Assembly (NCBI GenBank): GCA_016932075.1
Contig: JAFGDP010000144.1
Coordinates: forward strand, 1 to 18,939
Source: Chitinispirillaceae bacterium
GTDB taxonomy: Bacteria > Fibrobacterota > Chitinivibrionia > Chitinivibrionales > Chitinispirillaceae
Reading direction: 5' to 3'
Length of the DNA: 18,939 nt
Shown piece after piece: positions 1 through 6,588 of this stretch; the first letter of the stretch is position 1, and each line of letters starts with the position of its first letter. A model generated the notes under the pieces. That model worked only from the letters and a program-made list of their open reading frames with translations, was not told the DNA's origin and made no database searches. Made by a program: the position numbers and the translations under genes.

Positions 1-235
1 CCGTGTCGGTGAAAACCGTGTCCAATTGTTCGTCCTGAAGGGACAGGGCCGTGTCAGCAGCCTCCTCCACAAGCGCGGCATTGGCGCTGTCGCGAACGAT
101 TTCCGTTGTATCCTTCACCGCATCGCCGGCGACCGCATGCGTCAGTACGGCGGCCGTAATAATGCAAACAAAAGAGGCAACGAAACGGCGCCTGTCGACT
201 GAAGCACACGTGAAGTTTGTCATTATCGTCCGCAT
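1..235 (-). CDS. Exported protein of unknown function (C-terminus beyond left edge)
   Basis: The frame is open from an ATG at 235 to the window edge, giving 78 visible codons. The N-terminus begins MRTIMTNF and continues with a basic stretch (Asp-Arg-Arg-Arg-Phe-Val), a hydrophobic core of about 17 residues and a likely cleavage site after Ala-Val-Ala-Gly. This is a clear signal peptide; the Arg-Arg-x-Phe-Val pattern also resembles a Tat signal, but Sec export is just as possible. The mature part visible is acidic and rich in Ala, Asp and Thr, and I recognise no domain. The gene lies 16 bases downstream of the next leftward gene, and GGATGGG stands a few bases before the ATG as a ribosome binding site. 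Compositional continuity and operon position support a real gene; function is unknown. Confidence 0.6.
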   Translation of the reverse strand, partial: MRTIMTNFTCASVDRRRFVASFVCIITAAVLTHAVAGDAVKDTTEIVRDSANAALVEEAADTALSLQDEQLDTVFTDT

Positions 236-240
236 GACCC

Positions 241-260
241 ATCCATTGTATTCAATGGAT
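241..260 (-). promoter_or_regulatory. Intercistronic hairpin over stop codon and part of a ribosome binding site
   Basis: The 8-base arms ATCCATTG and CAATGGAT are perfect inverted repeats around a 4-base loop. On the minus strand the hairpin contains the stop codon of the upstream gene (252-254) and the GGAT half of the GGATGGG ribosome binding site of the downstream gene (ATG at 235). A ribosome finishing the upstream gene would melt it, so it could couple translation of the two genes. The regulatory role is inference. Confidence 0.35.
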
Positions 261-653
261 GCTATGGAGATTGAGCACGGGTTTTGCCTCATTGCTGTCA
301 TCATGCGCAACAATGCTGGAGTCAGTCGAGTTCGCAACGGTTCCGGCCGGCCCTGTTTTTCGGGCCTTTTTCATTTTTCCCGCGCTTTTCCGTTTATTAC
401 CCGAGGTATGAATATGATGGAAAAGGGGCTGCAGCTTTTTAACGTCGAAGAGATCGTTGGCAGATCCTTTTTCGATAAGATAGAATGACCCGTGCGAAGA
501 CGACGTGGTAATATTTCCCGACGCTGTGGGAACATATGGCAGTGGAATATAACCGCCACCGCAGCATATCCCGCTGGTGCACAATGCGCCTACCATAAGC
601 AAGCCCGCACAAACGGTCAGACCCGGTCGGTATCTCGACATGAATGCGCCCAT
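252..653 (-). CDS. Small exported Gly/Ser-rich protein of unknown function
   Basis: This encodes 133 residues from an ATG at 653, chosen because GGAGGG stands 7 bases before it; an in-frame TTG at 668 is less likely. The protein begins MGAFMSRYRPG, followed by a hydrophobic signal segment (about residues 11-29) ending in a Cys-Cys-Gly-Gly-Gly stretch. No clean lipobox fits, so Sec cleavage is more likely than lipidation. The rest is short, low in complexity and basic in the middle (Lys-rich around residues 85-100). No known family is recognised. It is the middle gene of a leftward cluster of three exported proteins, 33 bases after the gene upstream and 16 bases before the one downstream, so it is probably co-transcribed with them. 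Confidence 0.6.
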   Translation of the reverse strand: MGAFMSRYRPGLTVCAGLLMVGALCTSGICCGGGYIPLPYVPTASGNITTSSSHGSFYLIEKGSANDLFDVKKLQPLFHHIHTSGNKRKSAGKMKKARKTGPAGTVANSTDSSIVAHDDSNEAKPVLNLHSIH

Positions 654-686
654 TGTTGTACCCTCCAATAACCTCGCCCAAGAGCG

Positions 687-1802
687 TCACAGAAATACGT
701 GAACATTCAATGCATACCGGTCTTTGTCATACTCGTTTCCACCGGTGATGTGTTTATAGATCTTTGTGTACTCCGGCCTGAGGCTCACGTTACGGTTGAT
801 ATTGAAAATCAGCATGATATCGGCCATGATTTCCACCTGCCCGAGCCTCTCCGCCGGCCGGGAAGGATCAGGAAAACCGTAAACCGCTTCTTTTGAAATA
901 TAGCGGGCGGCATCACCCATTAGCAAAAAACCGAACCGCTCGGTGAAGTAATGGTTTTCCCAGCGTGAAATGAATTTCACCTTATGATAGCTGTTCGCCC
1001 CGTAAATCATATCGACATTCTTTTCGTATTCAAAAGCCGCTTCCGAATAACCAAACCTGAACGAGCCATGCCGCGCTCCCAGGGTCAGGCCGTACCCCTG
1101 CTCCTTGAGATTCGGATTGCCAGGGTTCAGCGCGCCGTCTCCCGACCGGGCGGGCAGGTTGTGATAGGCGTCGTTGAACAGGTAGGGTACGGCAAAGAGT
1201 CTCGTATTGTGCTTCATTAAAAAAATCGTCCTGAGCTCGTATTTGAATATATCGTAGTCCTTGCCGACCTTGTCTGAATTCCTGCATGCGCCCAGGGTCG
1301 CCATCATCTTGACGATGGCGTTCGGCGTTGCGATTAGATACCAGAACGGACGCACACGCGCTTTATAGTTGTTGTATCGTCTGGCATTGCCCGTGCTTTC
1401 GATATGCGGGAAAAATTCAAGGGTGCCGTTGATCTCCGTTCCAAGAGTGAAAATATCGGTTGCAAAAAAATGGGACCGCAGCAGCGGGCTTACCATAAAC
1501 GGGAAATAGGTGCGGGCGCCGGTATGGCTGTGGTAGTGCTCAATGCTGCCGGTAAAGACAAAGGTGTTTGTTAGGTGTTTTGTGGAAGGAAGGTCTTTTA
1601 CCATATCGACCTTGACGGCCGAAAAGGTAGCGTGCAGCTTGGGATCGCAGCCCGGAACGCTGTTTGTGGAGCCTACAAAGCCGTAGTATACCTCAATGGG
1701 ATAAAAAGGAACATACTGGGCCGGCACGCATGACCATGAAACCGCCATTGCAAAAAGAGCCTTTACCCATTGCGGCGGGCATTTCATCCGTTCGCGCCCC
1801 AT
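687..1802 (-). CDS. Probable outer-membrane beta-barrel protein, function unknown
   Basis: The product has 371 residues from an ATG at 1802; an ATG at 1787 (MKCPPQW...) gives a more typical signal peptide and is an equally good start. After the signal (hydrophobic Ala-Leu-Phe-Ala-Met-Ala-Val core, cleavage near Val-Pro-Ala) the sequence has repeated short stretches of alternating hydrophobic and aromatic residues, many Tyr/Phe/Asn/Gly, and ends in Val-His-Val-Phe-Leu. This fits a beta-barrel with a C-terminal hydrophobic residue. I recognise no specific family. It heads the three-gene leftward cluster and is divergent from the large rightward operon across about 180 bases. Confidence is high that it is a gene, moderate for the outer-membrane location, and absent for the role. 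Confidence 0.75.
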   Translation of the reverse strand: MGRERMKCPPQWVKALFAMAVSWSCVPAQYVPFYPIEVYYGFVGSTNSVPGCDPKLHATFSAVKVDMVKDLPSTKHLTNTFVFTGSIEHYHSHTGARTYFPFMVSPLLRSHFFATDIFTLGTEINGTLEFFPHIESTGNARRYNNYKARVRPFWYLIATPNAIVKMMATLGACRNSDKVGKDYDIFKYELRTIFLMKHNTRLFAVPYLFNDAYHNLPARSGDGALNPGNPNLKEQGYGLTLGARHGSFRFGYSEAAFEYEKNVDMIYGANSYHKVKFISRWENHYFTERFGFLLMGDAARYISKEAVYGFPDPSRPAERLGQVEIMADIMLIFNINRNVSLRPEYTKIYKHITGGNEYDKDRYALNVHVFL

Positions 1803-1981
1803 CGTTAAACATGCATACGCTTTTTCAGTCCCGCTTCGACGCTCGCTTTAGAAAAAATATATTATTCAATGCAAGTTCCCGCTTTTTTTTACGTGCCATG
1901 AAGCGTATGAATACTATGTATCATACCCCCCTGTTGCTATTATATTTATGGGGTGAAAACGGCACGGTTCAAACAAGAATC

Positions 1982-2569
1982 ATGAAATCGTTCATCGCAA
2001 AAAAACAGTATGTCCCTCTCTTGTTCATGATGTTCACCGTTCAGGGGTGTCTTGCCCATGCCCACGTTTTCATCGGCTACAAGATACACTTTTGTGTTGA
2101 CGACGGCGGCATCAAGGGCGTGTTTGTTCATTGGACGATCGACCGTATGTTTTCCGCCTTTATTAAAAAAGAGTTCGACAATAACAAAGACAATGCATTG
2201 AACAGGGAGGAACAAGCGGCGATTTTTTCAAAAGCGTTTAAAAGCCTTGAAAAAAACGACTACTTTGCCGTCATCATACATAACGGGAAAAACCTCGCAA
2301 TCCCTGAACCGCAGCGCTTCAGCGCAACGCTGGACACCAAAAGCGACATGGTTTCATATACCTTTTTTCTACCGCTCTCCATTCCTCCGACACAAAGCAA
2401 GCAGAAGATCCAAGTGTACTTCTTTGACCCGGTGATTTATGTTGCCTTCACCGTCCTGGAAAAAGACGTCGGTATGCAGAATAAATCAAACCATATCCAG
2501 GCCTCCCTGGAATTGCCAACGGTCAAATTCGTTAACCGTCCGACGATTACCTTCTCCAAAGAAGGCTAG
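1982..2569 (+). CDS. DUF1007 family periplasmic protein, partner of nickel/cobalt transporter
   Basis: The product has 195 residues starting at MKSFIAKKQY; the frame is open further upstream, but this ATG directly precedes the signal peptide. After a hydrophobic core comes Val-Gln-Gly-Cys (Cys23, a possible lipobox) and then Ala-His-Ala-His-Val-Phe-Ile, the start typical of mature DUF1007 proteins (usually AHPHVFI). The family's VxWTxDxxFS element is matched by the stretch around residues 48-58. An EF-hand-like loop (Asp66, Asn68, Asp70, Glu77; DNNKDNALNREE) is also typical. In many bacteria DUF1007 genes sit beside NicO/RcnA-type metal transporters, as here, with the transporter starting 8 bases later. 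It probably handles metal or assists the transporter in the periplasm, but the exact role of the family is not settled. It is the first gene of an eleven-gene run; no strong ribosome binding site is visible. Confidence 0.85.
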   Translation: MKSFIAKKQYVPLLFMMFTVQGCLAHAHVFIGYKIHFCVDDGGIKGVFVHWTIDRMFSAFIKKEFDNNKDNALNREEQAAIFSKAFKSLEKNDYFAVIIHNGKNLAIPEPQRFSATLDTKSDMVSYTFFLPLSIPPTQSKQKIQVYFFDPVIYVAFTVLEKDVGMQNKSNHIQASLELPTVKFVNRPTITFSKEG

Positions 2570-2577
2570 GATTCGCC

Positions 2578-3648
2578 ATGAACCGTGCCGTTCGTATCGC
2601 AGCATATCCTGTTATTGCTCTCCTCGCGCTCGTGCCGGCAACCGTGTATGCGCAACACGATGCCGCGGCATCGTCCGAATCCGAACGGAACGACCACATC
2701 GGCGTTGCCGGCGGGGATTTGCCTGCGTTTGACAATCCCTTCGGCGAAACAGAGGGTGAAAAGAAAAGCGTCACCCCTGCGCAACCGCGTTCCGGAGAAA
2801 CGTCCATTCCCACCGATAAAACGGGTGACGATCCTTTTCCGGCCATGCAGGCCGATCCATCGCGGCGAGCAGTGGCAAAAGAGCCGCCGTTCTGGTATCC
2901 GATCGTGGTGTGGCAGCAGGCGCTCAACGACAGGCTTTCATCAACCATGAAAAAATTGCAGCATGGTTTTTCCTTTACCAGTGTTATGGTCGTTTTTCTC
3001 ATCTCACTAATCTATGCGCTGCTGCATACCATGGGACCTGGTCATGGCAAAGTAATACTGGGGACCTATTTCCTTACGATCGATACGCGGCGGCAAAAAA
3101 AGGATGCCGCCATTGCCGGTTTCATTGTCTCCATCACCCATATAGGAATGGCGTTCGTGTTGAGCCTGTTTCTCTATCTCTTCATCCATTCGCTCAGCAT
3201 GTCCTCCCAGAGGGATCTGGCCGAGCTTTCGAAAAGGATCGGGGGCGGCTTTGTCATTCTGACCGGCGTTATGATCATGGTGATTACGCTCCTCAGGAAA
3301 AAGCTGTTTTTTATCAATCCCGAACAAATACAGCGCAGGACGCGTAACTTCCCATTGTACGGCGTCGCCGTGCTCTCCGGCATCGTTCCCTGTCCGCTGG
3401 CATGGTTCGTGCTTGTGTTCTCCATTTCATTCAACATATATGGCTACGGTATTATTTCCATCATCGGCATGGCGATCGGCGCGGCAGTTACCGTTGGAAC
3501 GACCGGTTTTCTTGTCATTGTTGGAAAGGAGAAGGTGATGAATCTTTTTTCAAAAGAAAAGCTTACCGGTATTTCGTACTGGTTGCGATTCGCCGGCGGC
3601 ATGGTGCTTTCATGCATCGGAATAGTCATGGTACTGCCCTCGGCGTAA
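2578..3648 (+). CDS. NicO/RcnA-type nickel/cobalt transporter
   Basis: The product has 356 residues. A signal-like N-terminus (residues 1-26, ending Val-Tyr-Ala) is followed by a low-complexity polar stretch to about residue 100, then about six membrane segments (near 134-152, 178-203, 222-240, 262-284, 287-315, 335-353). Family marks are His-Thr-Met-Gly-Pro-Gly-His-Gly-Lys at 150-158, a His in the next helix (Thr-His-Ile-Gly, His188) and Ser-Gly-Ile-Val-Pro-Cys-Pro at 267-273. These match the NicO family of high-affinity nickel/cobalt transporters and RcnA-like exporters. Direction of transport cannot be told from sequence, and related proteins have been proposed to carry other ions. The DUF1007 gene 8 bases upstream is a regular partner. 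A weak ribosome binding site (AGGA) precedes the ATG. Its presence in a respiratory operon suggests metal homeostasis linked to the redox enzymes, which is inference. Confidence 0.9.
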   Translation: MNRAVRIAAYPVIALLALVPATVYAQHDAAASSESERNDHIGVAGGDLPAFDNPFGETEGEKKSVTPAQPRSGETSIPTDKTGDDPFPAMQADPSRRAVAKEPPFWYPIVVWQQALNDRLSSTMKKLQHGFSFTSVMVVFLISLIYALLHTMGPGHGKVILGTYFLTIDTRRQKKDAAIAGFIVSITHIGMAFVLSLFLYLFIHSLSMSSQRDLAELSKRIGGGFVILTGVMIMVITLLRKKLFFINPEQIQRRTRNFPLYGVAVLSGIVPCPLAWFVLVFSISFNIYGYGIISIIGMAIGAAVTVGTTGFLVIVGKEKVMNLFSKEKLTGISYWLRFAGGMVLSCIGIVMVLPSA

Positions 3649-3679
3649 CGAACCGCTTTCCGGAACGTGGAGCACCCGC

Positions 3680-4876
3680 ATGAAAAAAACAGCGCTTTTT
3701 TTATTCTTTGCGACCGTTGGGTCGCTGCTCTCGTGCTCCGATCTCCTGCACACCGATATGCGGCGGACGCCCCCCCCGGAGGGCATAACGCTCTATTCGC
3801 CGGATCGTGTTTTTTCGACCGGATGTACCGTGCGATGGTCCAAAACGGCCTCCGCTCAATTCGCCGCCTACCACCTTTACTGCGATATACAACCCCATCC
3901 GTCCGACGCCAGTCCGTTTGTGTACAAAACAAATTATCGCGATGATACCTGCCATACCTTTACCAACCTTGCAAGCGGCACGACATGGCACCTTCGGGCA
4001 CGCGTGTATAACAGCATGTCTTACGCTATGAGCAACGAAATAACGGTGACCACCCCTTCCTGCTCATGCGGCGCGTTCTCCGGCACCCATCAGGACGGCA
4101 TGACGCTTATCCCGGCCGGCTGCTTCAACGACAGCGCAGGGTACGAGGTGACGATTTCATATGACTTTTTCATGGATACCGTTGAGGTTACCGAAGCGCA
4201 ATGGGCCGGAATCATGCATCCGGACAGCCCCGTCGTTTCGTTAAAACCGAAGACCGATGTGTCGTGGTATCAGATACTGCTCTATTGCAACAAGAAAAGC
4301 GCCGGCATGAACAGGGATACCTGCTACTATTATTCGTCAATACTCTATGATACGATTGACGGCTCGATCACCGGCATGCATGACCTTCAATGCGGGTTTT
4401 CAAAAAACGGGTTCCGGCTTCCGACAGAGGATGAATGGGAATACGCATACCGGGCCGGGATTGCCAATGATTTTTACTGGGGGAAAAACAGTGCGGAGCC
4501 CCCGCATCGCGACAGCATCATATACCCCGCCACCCCATCGGACAGCGAAGAGATAAGTACGTATGAATGGTGGTGCCACAACAACATCTCCTTCGAGGCA
4601 AACGATGTGGGTTTGAAGCGTTCGAACCCATGGCATCTTCATGACCTGGGAGGCAATGTACGGGAAATGATCTGGGACGCATTTCTACCAAGAAGCCGAA
4701 ACAACAGGCTTGATTTTAGAGGAGCGGCGGCCCTTTCGAGCGCTGAGCGGGTCACCCGCAGCGGGACCTTTTCCTCCTGCGCCGAATTCCTTTCCGCCAA
4801 TCACCGCATGTCCTGGTGGCCTCCCGATAAAAACAGCTCGATCGGTTTCAGGCTTGTTCGTACCGCCTCTCCATAG
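3680..4876 (+). CDS. Lipoprotein with FN3-like and sulfatase-modifying-factor (FGE-like) domains
   Basis: The product has 398 residues. The signal peptide ends in Leu-Leu-Ser-Cys (Cys19), a good lipobox. Residues about 30-126 look like a fibronectin type III domain (Val-Arg-Trp near the start, a Tyr-His-Leu-Tyr strand, Trp-His-Leu-Arg-Ala-Arg-Val-Tyr near the end). Residues about 139-396 form an FGE-sulfatase domain: Met-Thr-Leu-Ile-Pro-Ala-Gly, MDTVEVTEAQW, FRLPTEDEWEYAYRAG, Asp-Leu-Gly-Gly-Asn-Val-Arg-Glu and Gly-Phe-Arg-Leu-Val-Arg. Copper-type formylglycine enzymes need a Cys-x4-Cys pair near the end. Here one Cys remains (Ser-Ser-Cys-Ala-Glu) and the second is Ser, so formylglycine synthesis is unlikely; a binding or unknown role at the membrane surface is more likely. 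GGAG stands 8 bases before the ATG. The gene lies between the transporter (31 bases) and the Rieske gene (8 bases). Confidence 0.88.
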   Translation: MKKTALFLFFATVGSLLSCSDLLHTDMRRTPPPEGITLYSPDRVFSTGCTVRWSKTASAQFAAYHLYCDIQPHPSDASPFVYKTNYRDDTCHTFTNLASGTTWHLRARVYNSMSYAMSNEITVTTPSCSCGAFSGTHQDGMTLIPAGCFNDSAGYEVTISYDFFMDTVEVTEAQWAGIMHPDSPVVSLKPKTDVSWYQILLYCNKKSAGMNRDTCYYYSSILYDTIDGSITGMHDLQCGFSKNGFRLPTEDEWEYAYRAGIANDFYWGKNSAEPPHRDSIIYPATPSDSEEISTYEWWCHNNISFEANDVGLKRSNPWHLHDLGGNVREMIWDAFLPRSRNNRLDFRGAAALSSAERVTRSGTFSSCAEFLSANHRMSWWPPDKNSSIGFRLVRTASP

Positions 4877-4884
4877 ACGCACCT

Positions 4885-5340
4885 ATGCCCACATACCGCT
4901 ATCCAAAAAAACGGAGGGAATTTTTGCGTGCTTTTTTCGCGGCACTCACCGTGCTCTGGGGCGGCGGCATACTCTGGGCCCTGAAACACTATTTCACGTT
5001 TAAAATGCCGTCTAAACGCCTGACAATAGCGCCCTTTTCAGAACATACCATCGGCCGCATTGTTCATTACCCCCAAGGACACTTCTTTACCGTGGCCGAC
5101 AAGGACGGAATCTATGCGATGAACGACCTCTGCACGCACCGCAACTGCATACTTCGCCACAAGGAGAATCGGCTGCTCTGCCCCTGTCATGGCGCCAGCT
5201 TCGATATGAACGGCGTACCGGTCAGCGGCCCGGCCAAAAAGAAGCTTGACCGTTATTATATTTATATGACCAAGGACAACCAGTTGGTTGTTGATCCGGC
5301 TCGCATTGTTGACAGCTCGTTCCGGTATAAGGAATCGTGA
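4885..5340 (+). CDS. Rieske [2Fe-2S] protein, Tat-exported and membrane-anchored
   Basis: The product has 151 residues. The N-terminus has Lys-Arg-Arg-Glu-Phe-Leu-Arg (residues 9-15), a good twin-arginine motif, followed by a hydrophobic segment (about 16-34) that would stay as membrane anchor. The cluster-binding motifs are complete: Cys83-Thr-His85-Arg-Asn-Cys88 and Cys99-Pro-Cys101-His102-Gly. Cys83/Cys99 and His85/His102 bind the cluster, and Cys88/Cys101 would form the disulfide typical of bc1/b6f-type high-potential Rieske proteins. A Gly-Pro-Ala loop (115-117) and Leu-Asp-Arg-Tyr-Tyr follow, as in the family. It should take electrons from quinol or a dehydrogenase on the outer face of the inner membrane. 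The next gene encodes a cytochrome-b-like protein, as in bc complexes. No strong ribosome binding site is visible. Confidence 0.93.
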   Translation: MPTYRYPKKRREFLRAFFAALTVLWGGGILWALKHYFTFKMPSKRLTIAPFSEHTIGRIVHYPQGHFFTVADKDGIYAMNDLCTHRNCILRHKENRLLCPCHGASFDMNGVPVSGPAKKKLDRYYIYMTKDNQLVVDPARIVDSSFRYKES

Positions 5341-5356
5341 GGAAGCAATGTCATAT

Positions 5357-5398
5357 GCCGTCAGGGTAATACCATAGTACCACCATAACGGCGTTTTT
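5357..5398 (+). other. Weak hairpin plus T-run between Rieske and cytochrome-b-like genes
   Basis: GCCGT (5357-5361) and ACGGC (5388-5392) are complementary and are followed by GTTTTT, which runs straight into the ATG of the next gene. Inner short repeats (GGTA with TACC) could extend the fold. This might be an attenuator or a partial terminator inside the operon, but the 26-base spacing makes it weak. It occupies the largest gap (58 bases) inside the operon. Confidence 0.2.
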
Positions 5399-6064
5399 AT
5401 GCAAACAGCGGGCGCTATTCATTTCCTTGAAAAAGTTGCGGCATTTTCACGAACGATGCTGGGGTATGGTATTTGTGCCGCGGTACTCTCCGGATTCTGT
5501 ATCGCCTGGTATTATATTCCCCTTCCCGAACGGGCGCCTGTCGCCGTGCAGCACCTGAGAGAAACGGTGTTCGCGGGAAATCTGCTACTGTCGTTCCATT
5601 TTCTGGCAATGATGGGTATTCTGCTCTTTTCGTTTCTATCTTTTACGGCCGCCTTTTTTCCCGTTGCTTCGATCAAAAATAAAGCGCATGCCATGCTCAT
5701 GCTTGCAATGATTATGGCGTTTGCGTCTGTCGGCGCGCTCACCGGATTCTTCCTTTCGGGCCATGGGTCTTTCGCTCGTCCTCTGCAAGCGTTGTTGGCA
5801 ACGACGAATGATGCGCAGACCGGCATGCCGCTCCTGGTGGATACTTGCTCCTTATGGTTCTTCCGGGTTTTTCTTGTCCATGCGTTAGTTATTCCCGTTG
5901 CCTTCGGATGCACTCTGCTGGCGTTGCACAGACAGGTGAAATCGTCTGGTCATACACCGCAACGTTCCGTTGTGCGTCAATCCGCACGATTCGCCGGATT
6001 TGTCACCATGTTGATCGTATTGGCCTATTTCCTGAGACATCTGGAGATACCGTTCCAGCCATGA
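5399..6064 (+). CDS. Divergent cytochrome-b (b6-like) membrane protein
   Basis: The product has 221 residues with about five membrane segments (near 21-40, 58-88, 98-120, 150-178, 197-213). Its marks follow the N-terminal half of cytochrome b: Ser-Gly...Trp-Tyr-Tyr-Ile-Pro-Leu-Pro (31-43), Gly60...His67 with the usual 7-residue step, Thr-Gly-Phe-Phe-Leu (115-119), and Arg156...His161...Pro166 with the usual steps of 5. By this alignment His67 and His161 correspond to the bL haem ligands. The residue expected for the first bH ligand is Ser81, and the second candidate, His177, is at +16 instead of the usual +14 or +15. It therefore probably binds one haem b. No subunit-IV-like protein with PEWY follows. 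The start has no visible ribosome binding site; the 3' end overlaps the next gene by ATGA. The family call is my own motif reading and less certain than that of its neighbours. Confidence 0.65.
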   Translation: MQTAGAIHFLEKVAAFSRTMLGYGICAAVLSGFCIAWYYIPLPERAPVAVQHLRETVFAGNLLLSFHFLAMMGILLFSFLSFTAAFFPVASIKNKAHAMLMLAMIMAFASVGALTGFFLSGHGSFARPLQALLATTNDAQTGMPLLVDTCSLWFFRVFLVHALVIPVAFGCTLLALHRQVKSSGHTPQRSVVRQSARFAGFVTMLIVLAYFLRHLEIPFQP

Positions 6065-6588
6065 AAAAAAGGACGTTCCTAGGCCTCCTTGCCTCGGCCG
6101 CTCTGTTCCGGCTCTTTATTCCGCCGCGTAAGGTGCAGGCGCTTTTCAATCACCTAAAAACACCCGTGCTTACGGACCATGAAATCGCCTCGGCCTCGAT
6201 CATCGCGGAGCATATTTACCCCGCCGACGATGAACCGGGCGCCCGCTCTCTCGGTATTGAAACGTTTATCCTCACCCAGTGCAGATCCGGCTACTTCAGG
6301 ACATACGTGCACGCGATTAAAAAATTGACCTCGTTTCTTGACAATCACGCGCAAAAAAACGGCGCACGGGATTTTATCGCCATGAATGCACGATCGCAGG
6401 CACACGCACTTCACATGGCCGCCGCAAACAATACGATTGTCCCGCCGCGGATCAGCGAAGCATGGAACGCGCTTGTCGACATGACCATTACCGGGTGCTT
6501 TGCGGCTCCGATGCACGGCGGCAACCGGCACGCGCAGGCATGGCGACTGATGGGCGACAGTCTCGATAAAGAGTGGTTTGATGCCTAG
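6061..6588 (+). CDS. Gluconate 2-dehydrogenase subunit 3 family protein
   Basis: The product has 175 residues from the ATG at 6061, which overlaps the stop of the cytochrome-b-like gene (ATGA). The frame is open upstream, but only this start gives an N-terminal signal: Met-Lys-Lys-Arg-Thr-Phe-Leu-Gly-Leu-Leu, a Lys-Arg variant of a Tat motif, followed by a hydrophobic stretch. Family marks are Ile-Tyr-Pro-Ala-Asp-Asp-Glu-Pro-Gly-Ala-Arg (52-62), the following Gly-Ile-Glu-Thr-Phe-Ile, and Ala-Pro-Met-His-Gly-Gly-Asn-Arg (149-156) near the C-terminus, matching the FxDPxYGGN region of gluconate dehydrogenase gamma subunits. In characterised members this small subunit carries the Tat signal and escorts the FAD subunit across the membrane. 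The FAD subunit is encoded directly downstream with an 8-base overlap, so the two are almost certainly partners. Confidence 0.88.
   Translation: MKKRTFLGLLASAALFRLFIPPRKVQALFNHLKTPVLTDHEIASASIIAEHIYPADDEPGARSLGIETFILTQCRSGYFRTYVHAIKKLTSFLDNHAQKNGARDFIAMNARSQAHALHMAAANNTIVPPRISEAWNALVDMTITGCFAAPMHGGNRHAQAWRLMGDSLDKEWFDA

Noticed and set aside
51..488. Plus-strand open frame of 145 codons
   Set aside because: It overlaps two minus-strand genes with signal peptides and good ribosome binding sites; its own composition looks random.
3680..4876. True formylglycine-generating enzyme
   Set aside because: The second Cys of the copper-binding pair is absent and no sulfatase gene is in the window, so only the fold is claimed.
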